Notes under the pieces: model-generated | The model's input: only the letters and a program-made list of their open reading frames with translations | Told to the model about the DNA's origin: nothing | Databases searched by the model: none | Part shown: in pieces, positions 9,298-17,910 of the stretch | Layout: the number at the start of each line of letters is the position of its first letter | How positions within the stretch are numbered: position 1 is the stretch's first letter | Made by a program: the position numbers and the translations under genes | DNA from: an uncultured Flavobacteriales bacterium | GTDB lineage: Bacteria > Bacteroidota > Bacteroidia > Flavobacteriales_D > Sanyastnellaceae | Direction of reading: 5' to 3' | Assembly (NCBI GenBank): GCA_949373165.1 | Contig: CASICO010000010.1 | Location: 1-49,310 of the forward strand | DNA length: 49,310 nucleotides

Positions 9298-11460
9298 ACA
9301 CCCACACCCAGCATTTCTGCCGAAGACGCATTGTGTGCCCCCGAGCCAGTTCAACCGATTCGGTCAACAGGCGGGGAAGACGGCGCCACATCTTGGAGTC
9401 TGCAAGTCGACCTGAGCACAACATACCCTTGGAACGGCAGCACAGACACACTGATTTCCCTTCCTCCTGGGAACCACCTCCTCACCGTTCTGGCCACCAG
9501 CAGCGAAGGGTGCCAAGCAGAGGCCAGCACAGAGGTGTTGGTTCAAGACGAGGTCACGGCTGACTTTGTCCTGCCCGAAAACGGCTGTGCACCCATCCCA
9601 TTTGATGTCACCAATATCGATGCCCCGACTGGCACCCTCTCCACCTGGGTCATTGAGACGCCCTTTGGAACAGACACACTGAACACGCCTACTCCAGCTG
9701 CACCTGATTGGATTGTGCCCATCAGCGGAAACGACACCACGTACACCGTCTCGCTGACGGTGTTGGACCCTTTGACGGGTTGCAATGCCACCCACATCGA
9801 CTCGGTCACTGTCCTTGCCCAACCCGTTGGCCAAATGATGGTGGATGGGTTAAACGGCTGTGACGTGACCGCCACGTTCTCCTATACCGGCGCAGCAGAC
9901 AACCTGACCTGGTCTTTTGGTGATCCCTTTGCACCCGAAACAGAATCCACATCCATCACCACGGTTTCCCATGCCTATCCCAATCCTTTGGGAACAGGAT
10001 ACACAGCCGTAGCTACCGTTACCGCCACCATTGGATCTTGCATCGATACCGATCAAGTCTCCTTTGAGATTCCCGCCATTGTCGAAGCCGAGGTGAATCT
10101 TCCAGACACCCTTTGCATGGGGTCCATCCTCTCTTTGGAAAACCTGTCCACGGGCATACCATTGGCAGCAGGCATCGCCGCTGGGTCTTGGACATGGACA
10201 GTCGGACAAGACACCTTGATTGGTTTTGAACCCACAGTCGCCGCTTTGGATTCCAACTCGACCAATGCCAGTGCTCAAACCAACAGCATTCTCCCTGTCA
10301 CGCTCACCTTGGTGCACCCAGAGAGTGGTTGCAACGATGCCACATCTGCAGACATTGTGGTGCTGGGCAATCCCATAGCGAGCTTCATTGCCACACCCGA
10401 TGTCCTGATCGACATGCCCTACACATCCAACGTGATCGACCTGAACCAAGTCGCCAACGGTGGAACAGTGACTTGGGACGTGTCTGAAAACGGGGTCTTC
10501 GACAGCGCACTGGGCATCGTCACCTGGCCGGATGGAACCTATGGCATTCAGAGCATCACGGTTCTGGTCAACAATTTTGGCTGCAACGACAGCTACAGCC
10601 AAGAAGTCCTCCTGATTCCACCACCCCCAACGGTTCAATTCCAGGGGGACACCGTCTCTTGCGCACCGCTTTCAGCCACCTTTTTTCCAGAAGCCATTGG
10701 CGTCATTGACAGCTTGGTTTGGACGTTTGGACAAGGTGGGGTTCGGGTCATTGTGGACCTGCTCAACAACCCCATTGGATTCAACTATTACGAACCCGGC
10801 ACATACCAAGTGGGGGTCACAGCCTACGGGCCAGGTGGAACAGCGGTCGCAGAACCTCAAACGGTGGAGGTCTTGAATCAAGTCAATGCCGGTTTCACCA
10901 TGTTCCCAGCGGAGTGTGTTCAAGTGGGGGAGATCGTTGAATTCACCCCCAACTTCAACTACCCCGACGCTGTCTATGTCTGGTCCTTTGGCGACGGGGC
11001 CGAGCAATCCATACCCGAGGGCAGCATCGTCACCCACACTTACGGAAATGCAGGCGTTCCTGCCATTAGCCTGACCATTCAAAACGCCCTCTGCACAGAC
11101 AGCACCATCCGCAACGGGTGCATCATTGAGTTCCAAGGCGGTTCAGTGGGTGTCCCCAGCGCATTCACCCCCACATTTGGCGGAGATGGTTCTGGTTCTC
11201 AGTCCTATGGAGACGACAATCTTCGGGACAACAACGTCTTTTTCCCTCAACTGCAAGGCACACCCATCGCATTCAGCTTTACCATCTATAACCGCTGGGG
11301 AGAGCAAATTTTCAGCACATCTGAACCCGGTGTGGGCTGGAACGGATATTTCCAAGGCAAACTGTGCAAGCAGGACGTCTACGTGTGGCGGGTGGCCGCT
11401 GTTTTCCTCGACGGAAGTGCCGTTGAGCAGGCTGGAGACGTAACGCTGATTAGACGATGA
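9298..11460 (+). CDS. Giant PKD-domain T9SS surface protein, C-terminal part with gliding-associated CTD
   Basis: Continuation of 6507..9297. It carries further PKD-like repeats (LTWSFGDPFAPETEST, VWSFGDGAEQSIPEG with THTYG) and ends in a type-B T9SS sorting domain, the 'gliding motility-associated C-terminal domain': VPSAFTPTFGGDGSGSQSYG, then FTIYNRWGEQIFSTSE, WNGYFQGKLCKQDVYVWRV and GDVTLIRR as the last residues. The protein should be exported through SprA and held at or released from the cell surface. The upstream ATG in this frame (9157) precedes residues that make no sense and is not a real start. The stop overlaps the PorP/SprF gene by ATGA, a pairing usual for type-B substrates. Confidence 0.9.
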   Translation, partial: TPTPSISAEDALCAPEPVQPIRSTGGEDGATSWSLQVDLSTTYPWNGSTDTLISLPPGNHLLTVLATSSEGCQAEASTEVLVQDEVTADFVLPENGCAPIPFDVTNIDAPTGTLSTWVIETPFGTDTLNTPTPAAPDWIVPISGNDTTYTVSLTVLDPLTGCNATHIDSVTVLAQPVGQMMVDGLNGCDVTATFSYTGAADNLTWSFGDPFAPETESTSITTVSHAYPNPLGTGYTAVATVTATIGSCIDTDQVSFEIPAIVEAEVNLPDTLCMGSILSLENLSTGIPLAAGIAAGSWTWTVGQDTLIGFEPTVAALDSNSTNASAQTNSILPVTLTLVHPESGCNDATSADIVVLGNPIASFIATPDVLIDMPYTSNVIDLNQVANGGTVTWDVSENGVFDSALGIVTWPDGTYGIQSITVLVNNFGCNDSYSQEVLLIPPPPTVQFQGDTVSCAPLSATFFPEAIGVIDSLVWTFGQGGVRVIVDLLNNPIGFNYYEPGTYQVGVTAYGPGGTAVAEPQTVEVLNQVNAGFTMFPAECVQVGEIVEFTPNFNYPDAVYVWSFGDGAEQSIPEGSIVTHTYGNAGVPAISLTIQNALCTDSTIRNGCIIEFQGGSVGVPSAFTPTFGGDGSGSQSYGDDNLRDNNVFFPQLQGTPIAFSFTIYNRWGEQIFSTSEPGVGWNGYFQGKLCKQDVYVWRVAAVFLDGSAVEQAGDVTLIRR

Positions 11461-12506
11461 AGAAGATGAATTCACTCCGACTGACCCTTCCTCTGTTTGG
11501 CTGCGTGTTGGCCTTGGCCACATGTCTACCCAACAGGGCATGCGCACAAGATGCCCAACTCACCCAATTCTACGCAGCAGCGCCGCATTTGAACCCCGCA
11601 TTTGCTGGTGGAACCTTGGAAAACAGAGTGGCCTTCCACTACCGTAACCAATGGCCTGGCCTGCCCGGACGATTTGTTTCGTACGGAGCGTCTTACGATG
11701 TTTTTATCCCAAAGATCAAGAGCGGAATTGGCGTGATCTTCTCCTCAGACGAAGCTGGATCAGGGGCTTTGGGTTCAAGCTCATTTGCCTTCCAATACAG
11801 CTATGAAGTGCCCCTTGGAGACAAACTGTCGTTTCGCCCAGGTCTTCAATTGGGTTGGGGCAGCAGAGGCTTGCTGAATTGGCAAGACCTGGTATTTGGC
11901 GACCAAATCAACCGGGGCGTAGCCGATGGCGGCGCCACCTCTTCATTGGAGGGTTTGGCCAATTTCAACCTGGTCAAAAACTACTTCGATGTGGGCGCAG
12001 GGGGCGTGGTGTATGGAAAGCGATTTTGGTTGGGGGTCAGCAGCCGCCACCTGAACACCCCTTCGGAAAGCCTAACCAATGCCACCACTGCTCCCATACC
12101 CGTCTGGTTCAGTGCGCACAGCGGCGTTCGCATTCCGTTTCAGGCTGGACCCACGGGGGTCAATCAAGACATTCTGATTGCGGCGGGGTATCGGAGCCAA
12201 GGTGCATTTGACCAGATGGATTTTGGCATCAGCTTCGATAGCCCTTTCTTGACTTACGGCGTATCCTACCGTCAAATCCTGATGAAAACAGCCCCAGATG
12301 GCGCTCCCAATCACGATGCCATTTCGGTTCTGTTGGGCCTAACCGAGGATCACTTTCGGGTGGGATACAGCTATGACATCACCGTATCGACATTGGGTTG
12401 GGGCATCTCAGATGGCGCCCACGAGCTCACACTAACCTACGTTTGGGATACACCGAGTCATTTGCGCAGCAGGCCTCACCGCATTTTGCCTTGCGCCCAA
12501 TTTTGA
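11457..12506 (+). CDS. PorP/SprF family T9SS membrane protein
   Basis: A 349-residue outer-membrane beta-barrel of the PorP/SprF family. It has a signal peptide (residues 1 to about 30, ending NRACA-QDAQ) and the family hallmark after it: AQLTQFYAAAPHLNPAFAGG followed by HYRNQWPGLPGRFVSYGASY. Later sections alternate amphipathic strands (GISFDSPFLTYGVSYR, VGYSYDITVSTLGW). Family members assist secretion or surface attachment of type-B CTD proteins; coupling by ATGA to the PKD gene suggests it serves that one substrate rather than being the general gliding SprF. It ends six bases from the convergent murB. Confidence 0.93.
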   Translation: MKKMNSLRLTLPLFGCVLALATCLPNRACAQDAQLTQFYAAAPHLNPAFAGGTLENRVAFHYRNQWPGLPGRFVSYGASYDVFIPKIKSGIGVIFSSDEAGSGALGSSSFAFQYSYEVPLGDKLSFRPGLQLGWGSRGLLNWQDLVFGDQINRGVADGGATSSLEGLANFNLVKNYFDVGAGGVVYGKRFWLGVSSRHLNTPSESLTNATTAPIPVWFSAHSGVRIPFQAGPTGVNQDILIAAGYRSQGAFDQMDFGISFDSPFLTYGVSYRQILMKTAPDGAPNHDAISVLLGLTEDHFRVGYSYDITVSTLGWGISDGAHELTLTYVWDTPSHLRSRPHRILPCAQF

Positions 12507-12512
12507 CACCCA

Positions 12513-13535
12513 TTACCCCAAGGGGAGGACATTGACCTCGCGCTCCAAGGCGACACCAAACTTGGACGCCACATCCTGCTGAACATCCTGAGCAAGGGCC
12601 AACAAATCGGCCCCGCTCGCTCCCCCATGGTGGACAAGAACCAAAGCTTGTCTGTCGTGAATGCCGTGGGTTCCGCGATGGTGTCCCTTCCAACCTGCCC
12701 GGTCAATGAGCCAGCCTGCTGCCACCTTTGTTCCAGAAGGTGCTGGATAATGGGGCACGTCTGGATGTGCAGATTGAAGCGCAGAAAACTGCTCAGCGTC
12801 CAACACTGGATTTTTAAAGAAACTTCCTGCGTTGCCGACTTCAGAAGGGTCTGGCAATTTGCTTTTCCGAATGCGAATCACCGCATTGGATACATCCTGT
12901 GGACCCGGATCATGAACGCCAGCGCGGTCTAATTCTTCGCGGATGGCGCCATAATCCAACCGCAACTCTGGCCGCCGTGACAGACGAAAAGTCACATGGG
13001 TAATCACATAGGCACCCTTGAGCTCCTTCTTAAAGATGCTCTCCCGATACCCGAATTCGCATTCCGAATGTGAAAAGGAACGCGGCTGGCCTGTGTGAAC
13101 CTCAATGGCATCCAATGCATGAAAACGGGCTTCCAATTCAATCCCATAAGCCCCAATGTTCTGCATGGGACTGGCACCAACACTGCCAGGAATTAAACTG
13201 AGATTCTCTAAACCATACCAACCACGTTTCAAGGTCTCCACCACCAAAGCGTGCCAAGGCACTCCTGCACCGACTTTGACCCAAACCTCTTTCCCATTCT
13301 CCTCCACAATCTCAATGCCCTCTAATCGATTGTGCAAGACCAGGCCGTCCAAATCACCTGTCAGCAAAACATTGCTTCCTCCCCCCAAAACAGTTAATGG
13401 CAGACCTTCGGATCGAACCAAAGACAGCGCCTCCTTCACCTGTTCCAGGGAAGTACACGGACAGAAAAAATTCGCCGACGAGGGCAAACCAAACGTGGTC
13501 AGGGATGCCAGAGGATGGTTGCGTAAAACAGGCAT
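12513..13535 (-). CDS. murB: UDP-N-acetylenolpyruvoylglucosamine reductase
   Basis: MurB reduces UDP-GlcNAc-enolpyruvate to UDP-MurNAc with NADPH and FAD, the second committed step of peptidoglycan synthesis, in the cytoplasm. The 340 residues match type I MurB: LTTFGLPSSANFF at the start, the FAD-binding VLGGGSNVLLTG, LSLIPGSVGASPMQNIGAYG in the centre, FGYRESIFK typical of type I, the catalytic Ser in NAGSFFKNP (about residue 233) and the catalytic Glu near the end (LEREVNVLPLG). A small unknown gene lies 26 bases upstream on the same strand. TTCCTTTG at 13540-13547, one mismatch from the -7 consensus, is four bases before the ATG. Confidence 0.97.
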   Translation of the reverse strand: MPVLRNHPLASLTTFGLPSSANFFCPCTSLEQVKEALSLVRSEGLPLTVLGGGSNVLLTGDLDGLVLHNRLEGIEIVEENGKEVWVKVGAGVPWHALVVETLKRGWYGLENLSLIPGSVGASPMQNIGAYGIELEARFHALDAIEVHTGQPRSFSHSECEFGYRESIFKKELKGAYVITHVTFRLSRRPELRLDYGAIREELDRAGVHDPGPQDVSNAVIRIRKSKLPDPSEVGNAGSFFKNPVLDAEQFSALQSAHPDVPHYPAPSGTKVAAGWLIDRAGWKGHHRGTHGIHDRQALVLVHHGGASGADLLALAQDVQQDVASKFGVALEREVNVLPLG

Positions 13536-13561
13536 GTCTCAAAGGAACGGCTTCAAACGGC

Positions 13562-13825
13562 CTATCCGATGCGTGGTGTTGATTCCATGTCCACCATCCG
13601 CCGCTCATATTCCGTGCGCTCTATTTCCTTGAGGGAACCTTGATCCAGTGCAGCCAGCAAATCTTGAATGCGCAGCCGATCAGGATAGGTCTTGGCCTCG
13701 AGGACGTGAAGTGCATGGCGATTGCCAATTTTTTGGTGTTCAACCAACCGGTCAGCCGCCGTGAGCGCATAAATTGACCTTCCATCTGGCCATGTGAACC
13801 ACCGCGGAAAATTGGCCTCTGACAT
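13562..13825 (-). CDS. Small conserved-looking cytoplasmic protein of unknown function
   Basis: An 87-residue reading frame beginning MSEANFPRWFTWPDGRSIYA. I do not recognise a domain. It has no signal peptide or membrane segment, is rich in charged residues, and its second half (LRIQDLLAALDQGSLKEIER) looks helical. Natural amino-acid composition and its fit between murB (26 bases downstream) and the divergent TPR gene (20 bases upstream) support a real gene. Possibly co-transcribed with murB; no function is inferred. Confidence 0.65.
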   Translation of the reverse strand: MSEANFPRWFTWPDGRSIYALTAADRLVEHQKIGNRHALHVLEAKTYPDRLRIQDLLAALDQGSLKEIERTEYERRMVDMESTPRIG

Positions 13826-13845
13826 CCTGCGAACCTACGAACCTC

Positions 13846-14442
13846 ATGAACGAAGCCAAGCCAAGCAGAGCGACAACTGAAGCCCATTACAAAGACGGAC
13901 AATGGACGCAAGCATTGGCTGGGTTTGACCTGCTTCTGGAAAACGGGGTTTCCGACGGAAACCTGCTGCACGACCGCGCCGTTTGCATCTTCCAATTGGG
14001 ACGGCAAAAGGAAGCCTTGCAAGAACTGGACAAAGCCGTAATCCTAGAACCCAGCAACCCTTACCGTTACGCCTCCAGGGCCTGGATTCGTGCCGCTTTA
14101 AAAGATGTGGACGGCGCCATTGAAGACTACAACAAAGCCCTTGAATTGGATCCGGATGATGCCATTACGCTGAACAACCTGGGCTTGCTTGAAGAACAAT
14201 ATGGGATGAGAAAAGCCGCTCAAGAACGGTTCAAAAAAGCGGACACCCTCATGGGAATCCTCAAGGATGCCGGCGTCGACCCTGCAGAGCAAACGCCAAA
14301 TCCACCTGAGGAAAATTCAGAGAGAAACGCTGCCCAAACGCCCACCAAAACTGGCCTCTGGAAGGAGGTCAAGGCCGTTTTTACCGAGCCTGGGAAAGCC
14401 AAAGATTTCTTCCAATTCCTGCGCAACGGCATGCGCACATGA
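13846..14442 (+). CDS. Tetratricopeptide repeat protein
   Basis: 198 residues without signal peptide. Residues about 10-145 form at least three TPR units (LHDRAVCIFQLGRQKEALQE, YASRAWIRAALKDVDGAIED, ITLNNLGLLEEQYGMRKAAQ), a helical scaffold for protein contacts. The C-terminal 50 residues are a Pro/Glu-rich linker followed by a short helix with FFQFLRNGM. The stop overlaps the AddB-type gene by ATGA, so they are translated together, but a role in DNA repair is only suggested by that position. Confidence 0.9.
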   Translation: MNEAKPSRATTEAHYKDGQWTQALAGFDLLLENGVSDGNLLHDRAVCIFQLGRQKEALQELDKAVILEPSNPYRYASRAWIRAALKDVDGAIEDYNKALELDPDDAITLNNLGLLEEQYGMRKAAQERFKKADTLMGILKDAGVDPAEQTPNPPEENSERNAAQTPTKTGLWKEVKAVFTEPGKAKDFFQFLRNGMRT

Positions 14443-17258
14443 TTCACGATTCAGATTTTTTGGGCCACATCATGGCCCGACTCCACCCCCTTCCGAACGA
14501 AAGCTGGTCCTCCATCACGGTCCTTCTTCCTGGCCGACGTGCCTCCAGAAAGTTGGCCGATGCAATGGCAAAAACAGCGCCGACAGGCACCTGGCTGCCT
14601 CGGTTTTCGACCCTAGGAGAATGGTCCGCCGAGCAACTCCAACTGATGACACCGGGAAAGCTAGAGCTGTTGGTGGAACTGCAGCATGTGGCAGAGTCCA
14701 TGCGAAACACCCTCACTTTGCCTGAATGGGGGTCATTTGAGCGGTTTCAGCCATGGGGTTTGGCCGCGCTTGGAGACTTCAACCAAATCGATCATCATCT
14801 GCTTGAGGCCCGTCAAGTGTTTCGCGATTTGCGCAACATCAAAGACATCGAATCTTGGAGTTTTGGACAAGGGGATTTAACCCCAGGTCAACTTCGGTTT
14901 TTGCAACAGTGGAATGCCCTTCTTCCCCTGTATGAAGCATTCCACGCCCACCTCGAAAAACAATCTTCCACCACATCAGCTCGGTTGATTCGACGCATGG
15001 CGGAGGAGGATGGATGGCTGGGGGCCATCCAAGGAGAAGTTTGGATGGCGGGGGCCAACGCCATGACGCCTGCTGAACGCCAAACCGTGGAAAAGGTGGT
15101 CAGATCCGGAAAGGGCCATTGGATTTGGGACACCGATCCAAGCTACGTGCGCAATGGAATGGAGGCCGGTCGGTTCATTCGAGACATGGTCCCGACAGGG
15201 CAATGGGACGACCTGCCCAACCCCATGAAAGACACCACTCAGGCGGATTCACCTTCACCGCGGGAATGGAACATGGTCACCTGCAGTTCTCGGACCCTCC
15301 AAGCACAGTACATCCGACAATGCCTGGAGAAGTTGCCCGCTGACAATTTCAACCGGGTGGGCATCATTCTGCCCTCCGCGGACTTGGCCCCTGTCGTTTT
15401 GAACGCCTTGCCATCCGATATTGGTCGAGTCAACCTGACCATGGGAGTGCCCTTGGACAAAACGCCTTTGCGCAGCTTCCTTTCCATTGCATTGGGTTTG
15501 CAAAATGACCGTGGCCGCTTACACCACAGCCGAATTCGCGCCCTCCTAGGACACCCATTTACGCGATCCCTCCAACCCGATGCCGCAGGAGACATCGCCC
15601 GCCTCACGAAAGCCTGTGCAGACCACACCTGGATCCGCTTAAAAAAAGAAGACTTGGCCAGCTTCCCTCACATCCTAGACGCCTTAAGTCCTTGGTGGAA
15701 AGGCCAAGAAACCGCACGCACATCGCGCACGGATGGCACAGCAGCCATGTTAGAGGCCCTGACCATGTGGTCCACAGAAGAGGGCGCCAACCTCAAAGAC
15801 CCTTGGTTGGCCTCGGCTTGGGCTGGGTTTCGAGATCTGGTGGCCCTGCATCTCCGATCCATTGACCGGCTCGGACGAGAACCAGAACTCGCTGAAGCGC
15901 GCCCACAACTCCAACGCTGGATGGGCCAACACGCTGTTGACCTCGAAGGGGAGCCCTTCGTTGGGCTCCAGGTGATGGGATTGCTTGAAAGCCGGGGAAT
16001 CGATTTTGACGAAGTCTTTGTCCTCGATGTCAATGAAGGCACGTTGCCCGACGGAAGCCCTCCACCAAGCTTCATGCCTCTGGACCTCCAGAGGGCCAAT
16101 GGGCTTCCTGGCAGGCCAGAGCGCGACGGCATCTTTGCGGCATACCTGCACCGACTGCTTCACCGAGCAAAATCTGTTCACCTTGTTCATGTTGGAGGAG
16201 AACTGGACAACGGTAACACCGAACCCAGTCGCCACATCGCGCAACTTACACGGTGGGCAAAAGAAGCCCTCCCCGGGGTCCAAGTCCGCCGACAAAGTTG
16301 GTCCACCCCGCTTCCCGATGCCCCACCGCAGGTGCCCGATTTAAAATGGTCGCCCATGGCCACCAAGGCCTTGGATCACATTCTACTCAACGGAATCAGC
16401 CCTTCAGCATTGAACCAAGCACTTCGCTGCAATCGCCAGTTTCACTATCGATATGTCCTTGGACTTGGTGAAGCAGATGCCGTAGAAGAACACCTCGAAG
16501 CCAGCACCATTGGCAGCGTGATCCACCGTGCCATCGAATTGGGTCTGGAGAGCACAGTCAAAAAACAGCTGCGCCGGGATGACCTCAAGGCACTGGCCAA
16601 ATCCGTGAAGCCTCTCCTAGAGAAAGCGCTCAAAGAAACCAAAAAAGGCGCTGCAACAGATGTGGGCGAAAACGTCCTCGTTCTCAGGATGGCCGCCGCC
16701 ATGATTGGCCGTTGGGTGCGGGATGAGCTCAACGAATGGCCCTCCGATGAATCGGTTCAGATCGAAGGTCTTGAAGAACCCTTACGCCGCACATTCACCA
16801 TGGAAGACGGACGCAAAATCGCGTTCCGAGGGGTGGCCGATCGAGTAGAAATGCGGGAAAGAAAGGGCACTGTCACCTGGCACGTATTGGATTACAAAAC
16901 AGGCAAGGCCGAGGGCACGGAGCTTGTCCTCAAAGAGGATTGGGAAGAGAAGCTCGGAGACGGGGAACACGGAAAAGCCCTTCAGTTGCTCCTTTATGCA
17001 GCCATGCTCCGAGCCCATCATCCAGAAGCCCATCACATTCGTTCCACCATACGTGCAGGTCGAAAGGGCAAACGAGACCGGCACAGCCTGCTTACCCTCA
17101 AGTGGAACGGACAAAGTGACCTGACCGAGGAGCACGACCTGCAACTCCAATCTTGGTTGCGCCAAGTGATCTCTTCCCTTATTCCCGAAAACCAAGATTC
17201 CGTGGTCTTTCACAACGAAGACAGCCGATACTGTGCCGACTGTCTCGTCCTCGAGTAA
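14439..17258 (+). CDS. addB: AddB-type PD-(D/E)XK nuclease / inactive helicase subunit
   Basis: A 939-residue protein of the AddB/RexB kind found in Bacteroidota. The N-terminus (ITVLLPGRRASRKLADAMAK) sits where Walker A would be but lacks GxGKT, as expected for a helicase-like subunit without motor activity. A conserved central block reads GLQVMGLLESRGIDFDEVFV. The C-terminal RecB-family nuclease starts with ISPSALNQALRCNRQFHYRY (about residue 662) and has RGVADRVE and VLDYKTGKAEG (about residue 816) with the metal-binding Asp and catalytic Lys. AddB proteins bind an iron-sulfur cluster through one Cys before and three after the nuclease; here RCNRQF and a terminal YCADC are visible but the chain ends three residues later, so the fourth Cys seems missing. 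The AddA-type partner is 10 kb away on the other strand. Confidence 0.88.
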   Translation: MIHDSDFLGHIMARLHPLPNESWSSITVLLPGRRASRKLADAMAKTAPTGTWLPRFSTLGEWSAEQLQLMTPGKLELLVELQHVAESMRNTLTLPEWGSFERFQPWGLAALGDFNQIDHHLLEARQVFRDLRNIKDIESWSFGQGDLTPGQLRFLQQWNALLPLYEAFHAHLEKQSSTTSARLIRRMAEEDGWLGAIQGEVWMAGANAMTPAERQTVEKVVRSGKGHWIWDTDPSYVRNGMEAGRFIRDMVPTGQWDDLPNPMKDTTQADSPSPREWNMVTCSSRTLQAQYIRQCLEKLPADNFNRVGIILPSADLAPVVLNALPSDIGRVNLTMGVPLDKTPLRSFLSIALGLQNDRGRLHHSRIRALLGHPFTRSLQPDAAGDIARLTKACADHTWIRLKKEDLASFPHILDALSPWWKGQETARTSRTDGTAAMLEALTMWSTEEGANLKDPWLASAWAGFRDLVALHLRSIDRLGREPELAEARPQLQRWMGQHAVDLEGEPFVGLQVMGLLESRGIDFDEVFVLDVNEGTLPDGSPPPSFMPLDLQRANGLPGRPERDGIFAAYLHRLLHRAKSVHLVHVGGELDNGNTEPSRHIAQLTRWAKEALPGVQVRRQSWSTPLPDAPPQVPDLKWSPMATKALDHILLNGISPSALNQALRCNRQFHYRYVLGLGEADAVEEHLEASTIGSVIHRAIELGLESTVKKQLRRDDLKALAKSVKPLLEKALKETKKGAATDVGENVLVLRMAAAMIGRWVRDELNEWPSDESVQIEGLEEPLRRTFTMEDGRKIAFRGVADRVEMRERKGTVTWHVLDYKTGKAEGTELVLKEDWEEKLGDGEHGKALQLLLYAAMLRAHHPEAHHIRSTIRAGRKGKRDRHSLLTLKWNGQSDLTEEHDLQLQSWLRQVISSLIPENQDSVVFHNEDSRYCADCLVLE

Positions 17259-17267
17259 ATTTCAACT

Positions 17268-17909
17268 ATGGACGTCGGCCCCACTTCAAACCGCAAGAAT
17301 CCCACGCAGAAACGCGTTCTGGTGATTGCCTATTATTGGCCTCCTGCCGGTGGTCCCGGAGTCCAGCGCTGGCTAAAGTTCGTCAAATATCTACCACAGC
17401 ATGGATGGACGCCCACCGTTGTTGTGCCCAAAAATGCCGCTTACCCGGTGCTGGACCCCTCACTCCAAGACGATGTGGCCACAGACTTGAACGTCATTTC
17501 CGCGCCCATTTTCGAGCCATATGAGGCCGTTTTGCGTCTCCTGAAACGAAGAGATGCTGAGCGGTTGGGGTCCACTGGCAACAAGAAGTCAGGGTCTATC
17601 AACAAGTTGATGCTGCAGAACCGCTCCAAAAGCGGGCGCTACGCCATACCAGGTAAAGCGTTTGAATACCTCGCCCTTGCCAAACCCATGCTCAATGTCA
17701 CACCCAAACCCAGCGATCTTGATGACCTCGCAACGCAGTGGGGTTGCATCACCATTGGGTACGATGATGAGAGAGAAGCCCTTCAAAAAATCGAAGCTTT
17801 GGAGTTCCAGTCCAAGCCGTCAGATGAAGTCAGGATGGCCTTCACCCGCGCGACCCTCACTGGACAGCTTTCAGAGGCGCTCAACAAATTGACCTCATTG
17901 AATCCCTGA
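17268..17909 (+). CDS. Glycosyltransferase family 4 protein with large internal in-frame deletion
   Basis: 213 residues that join the two ends of a GT4 enzyme normally about twice as long. Residues 16-65 are the typical N-terminus (RVLVIAYYWPPAGGPGVQRW, then LKFVKYLPQHGWTPTVVVPK). Residues after about 112 are the typical C-terminal part of the second Rossmann domain (SGRYAIPGKAFEYLALAKPM). Roughly 200 residues that should lie between them are absent, including most of the second nucleotide-sugar domain; the junction is near NKKSGSINKLMLQNRS. The frame is kept, so a stable short protein could be made, but activity is unlikely. The flippase starts two bases after its stop, so both probably belonged to one glycan-assembly operon. 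Family-length comparison is from memory. Confidence 0.8.
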   Translation: MDVGPTSNRKNPTQKRVLVIAYYWPPAGGPGVQRWLKFVKYLPQHGWTPTVVVPKNAAYPVLDPSLQDDVATDLNVISAPIFEPYEAVLRLLKRRDAERLGSTGNKKSGSINKLMLQNRSKSGRYAIPGKAFEYLALAKPMLNVTPKPSDLDDLATQWGCITIGYDDEREALQKIEALEFQSKPSDEVRMAFTRATLTGQLSEALNKLTSLNP

Positions 17910-17910
17910 C

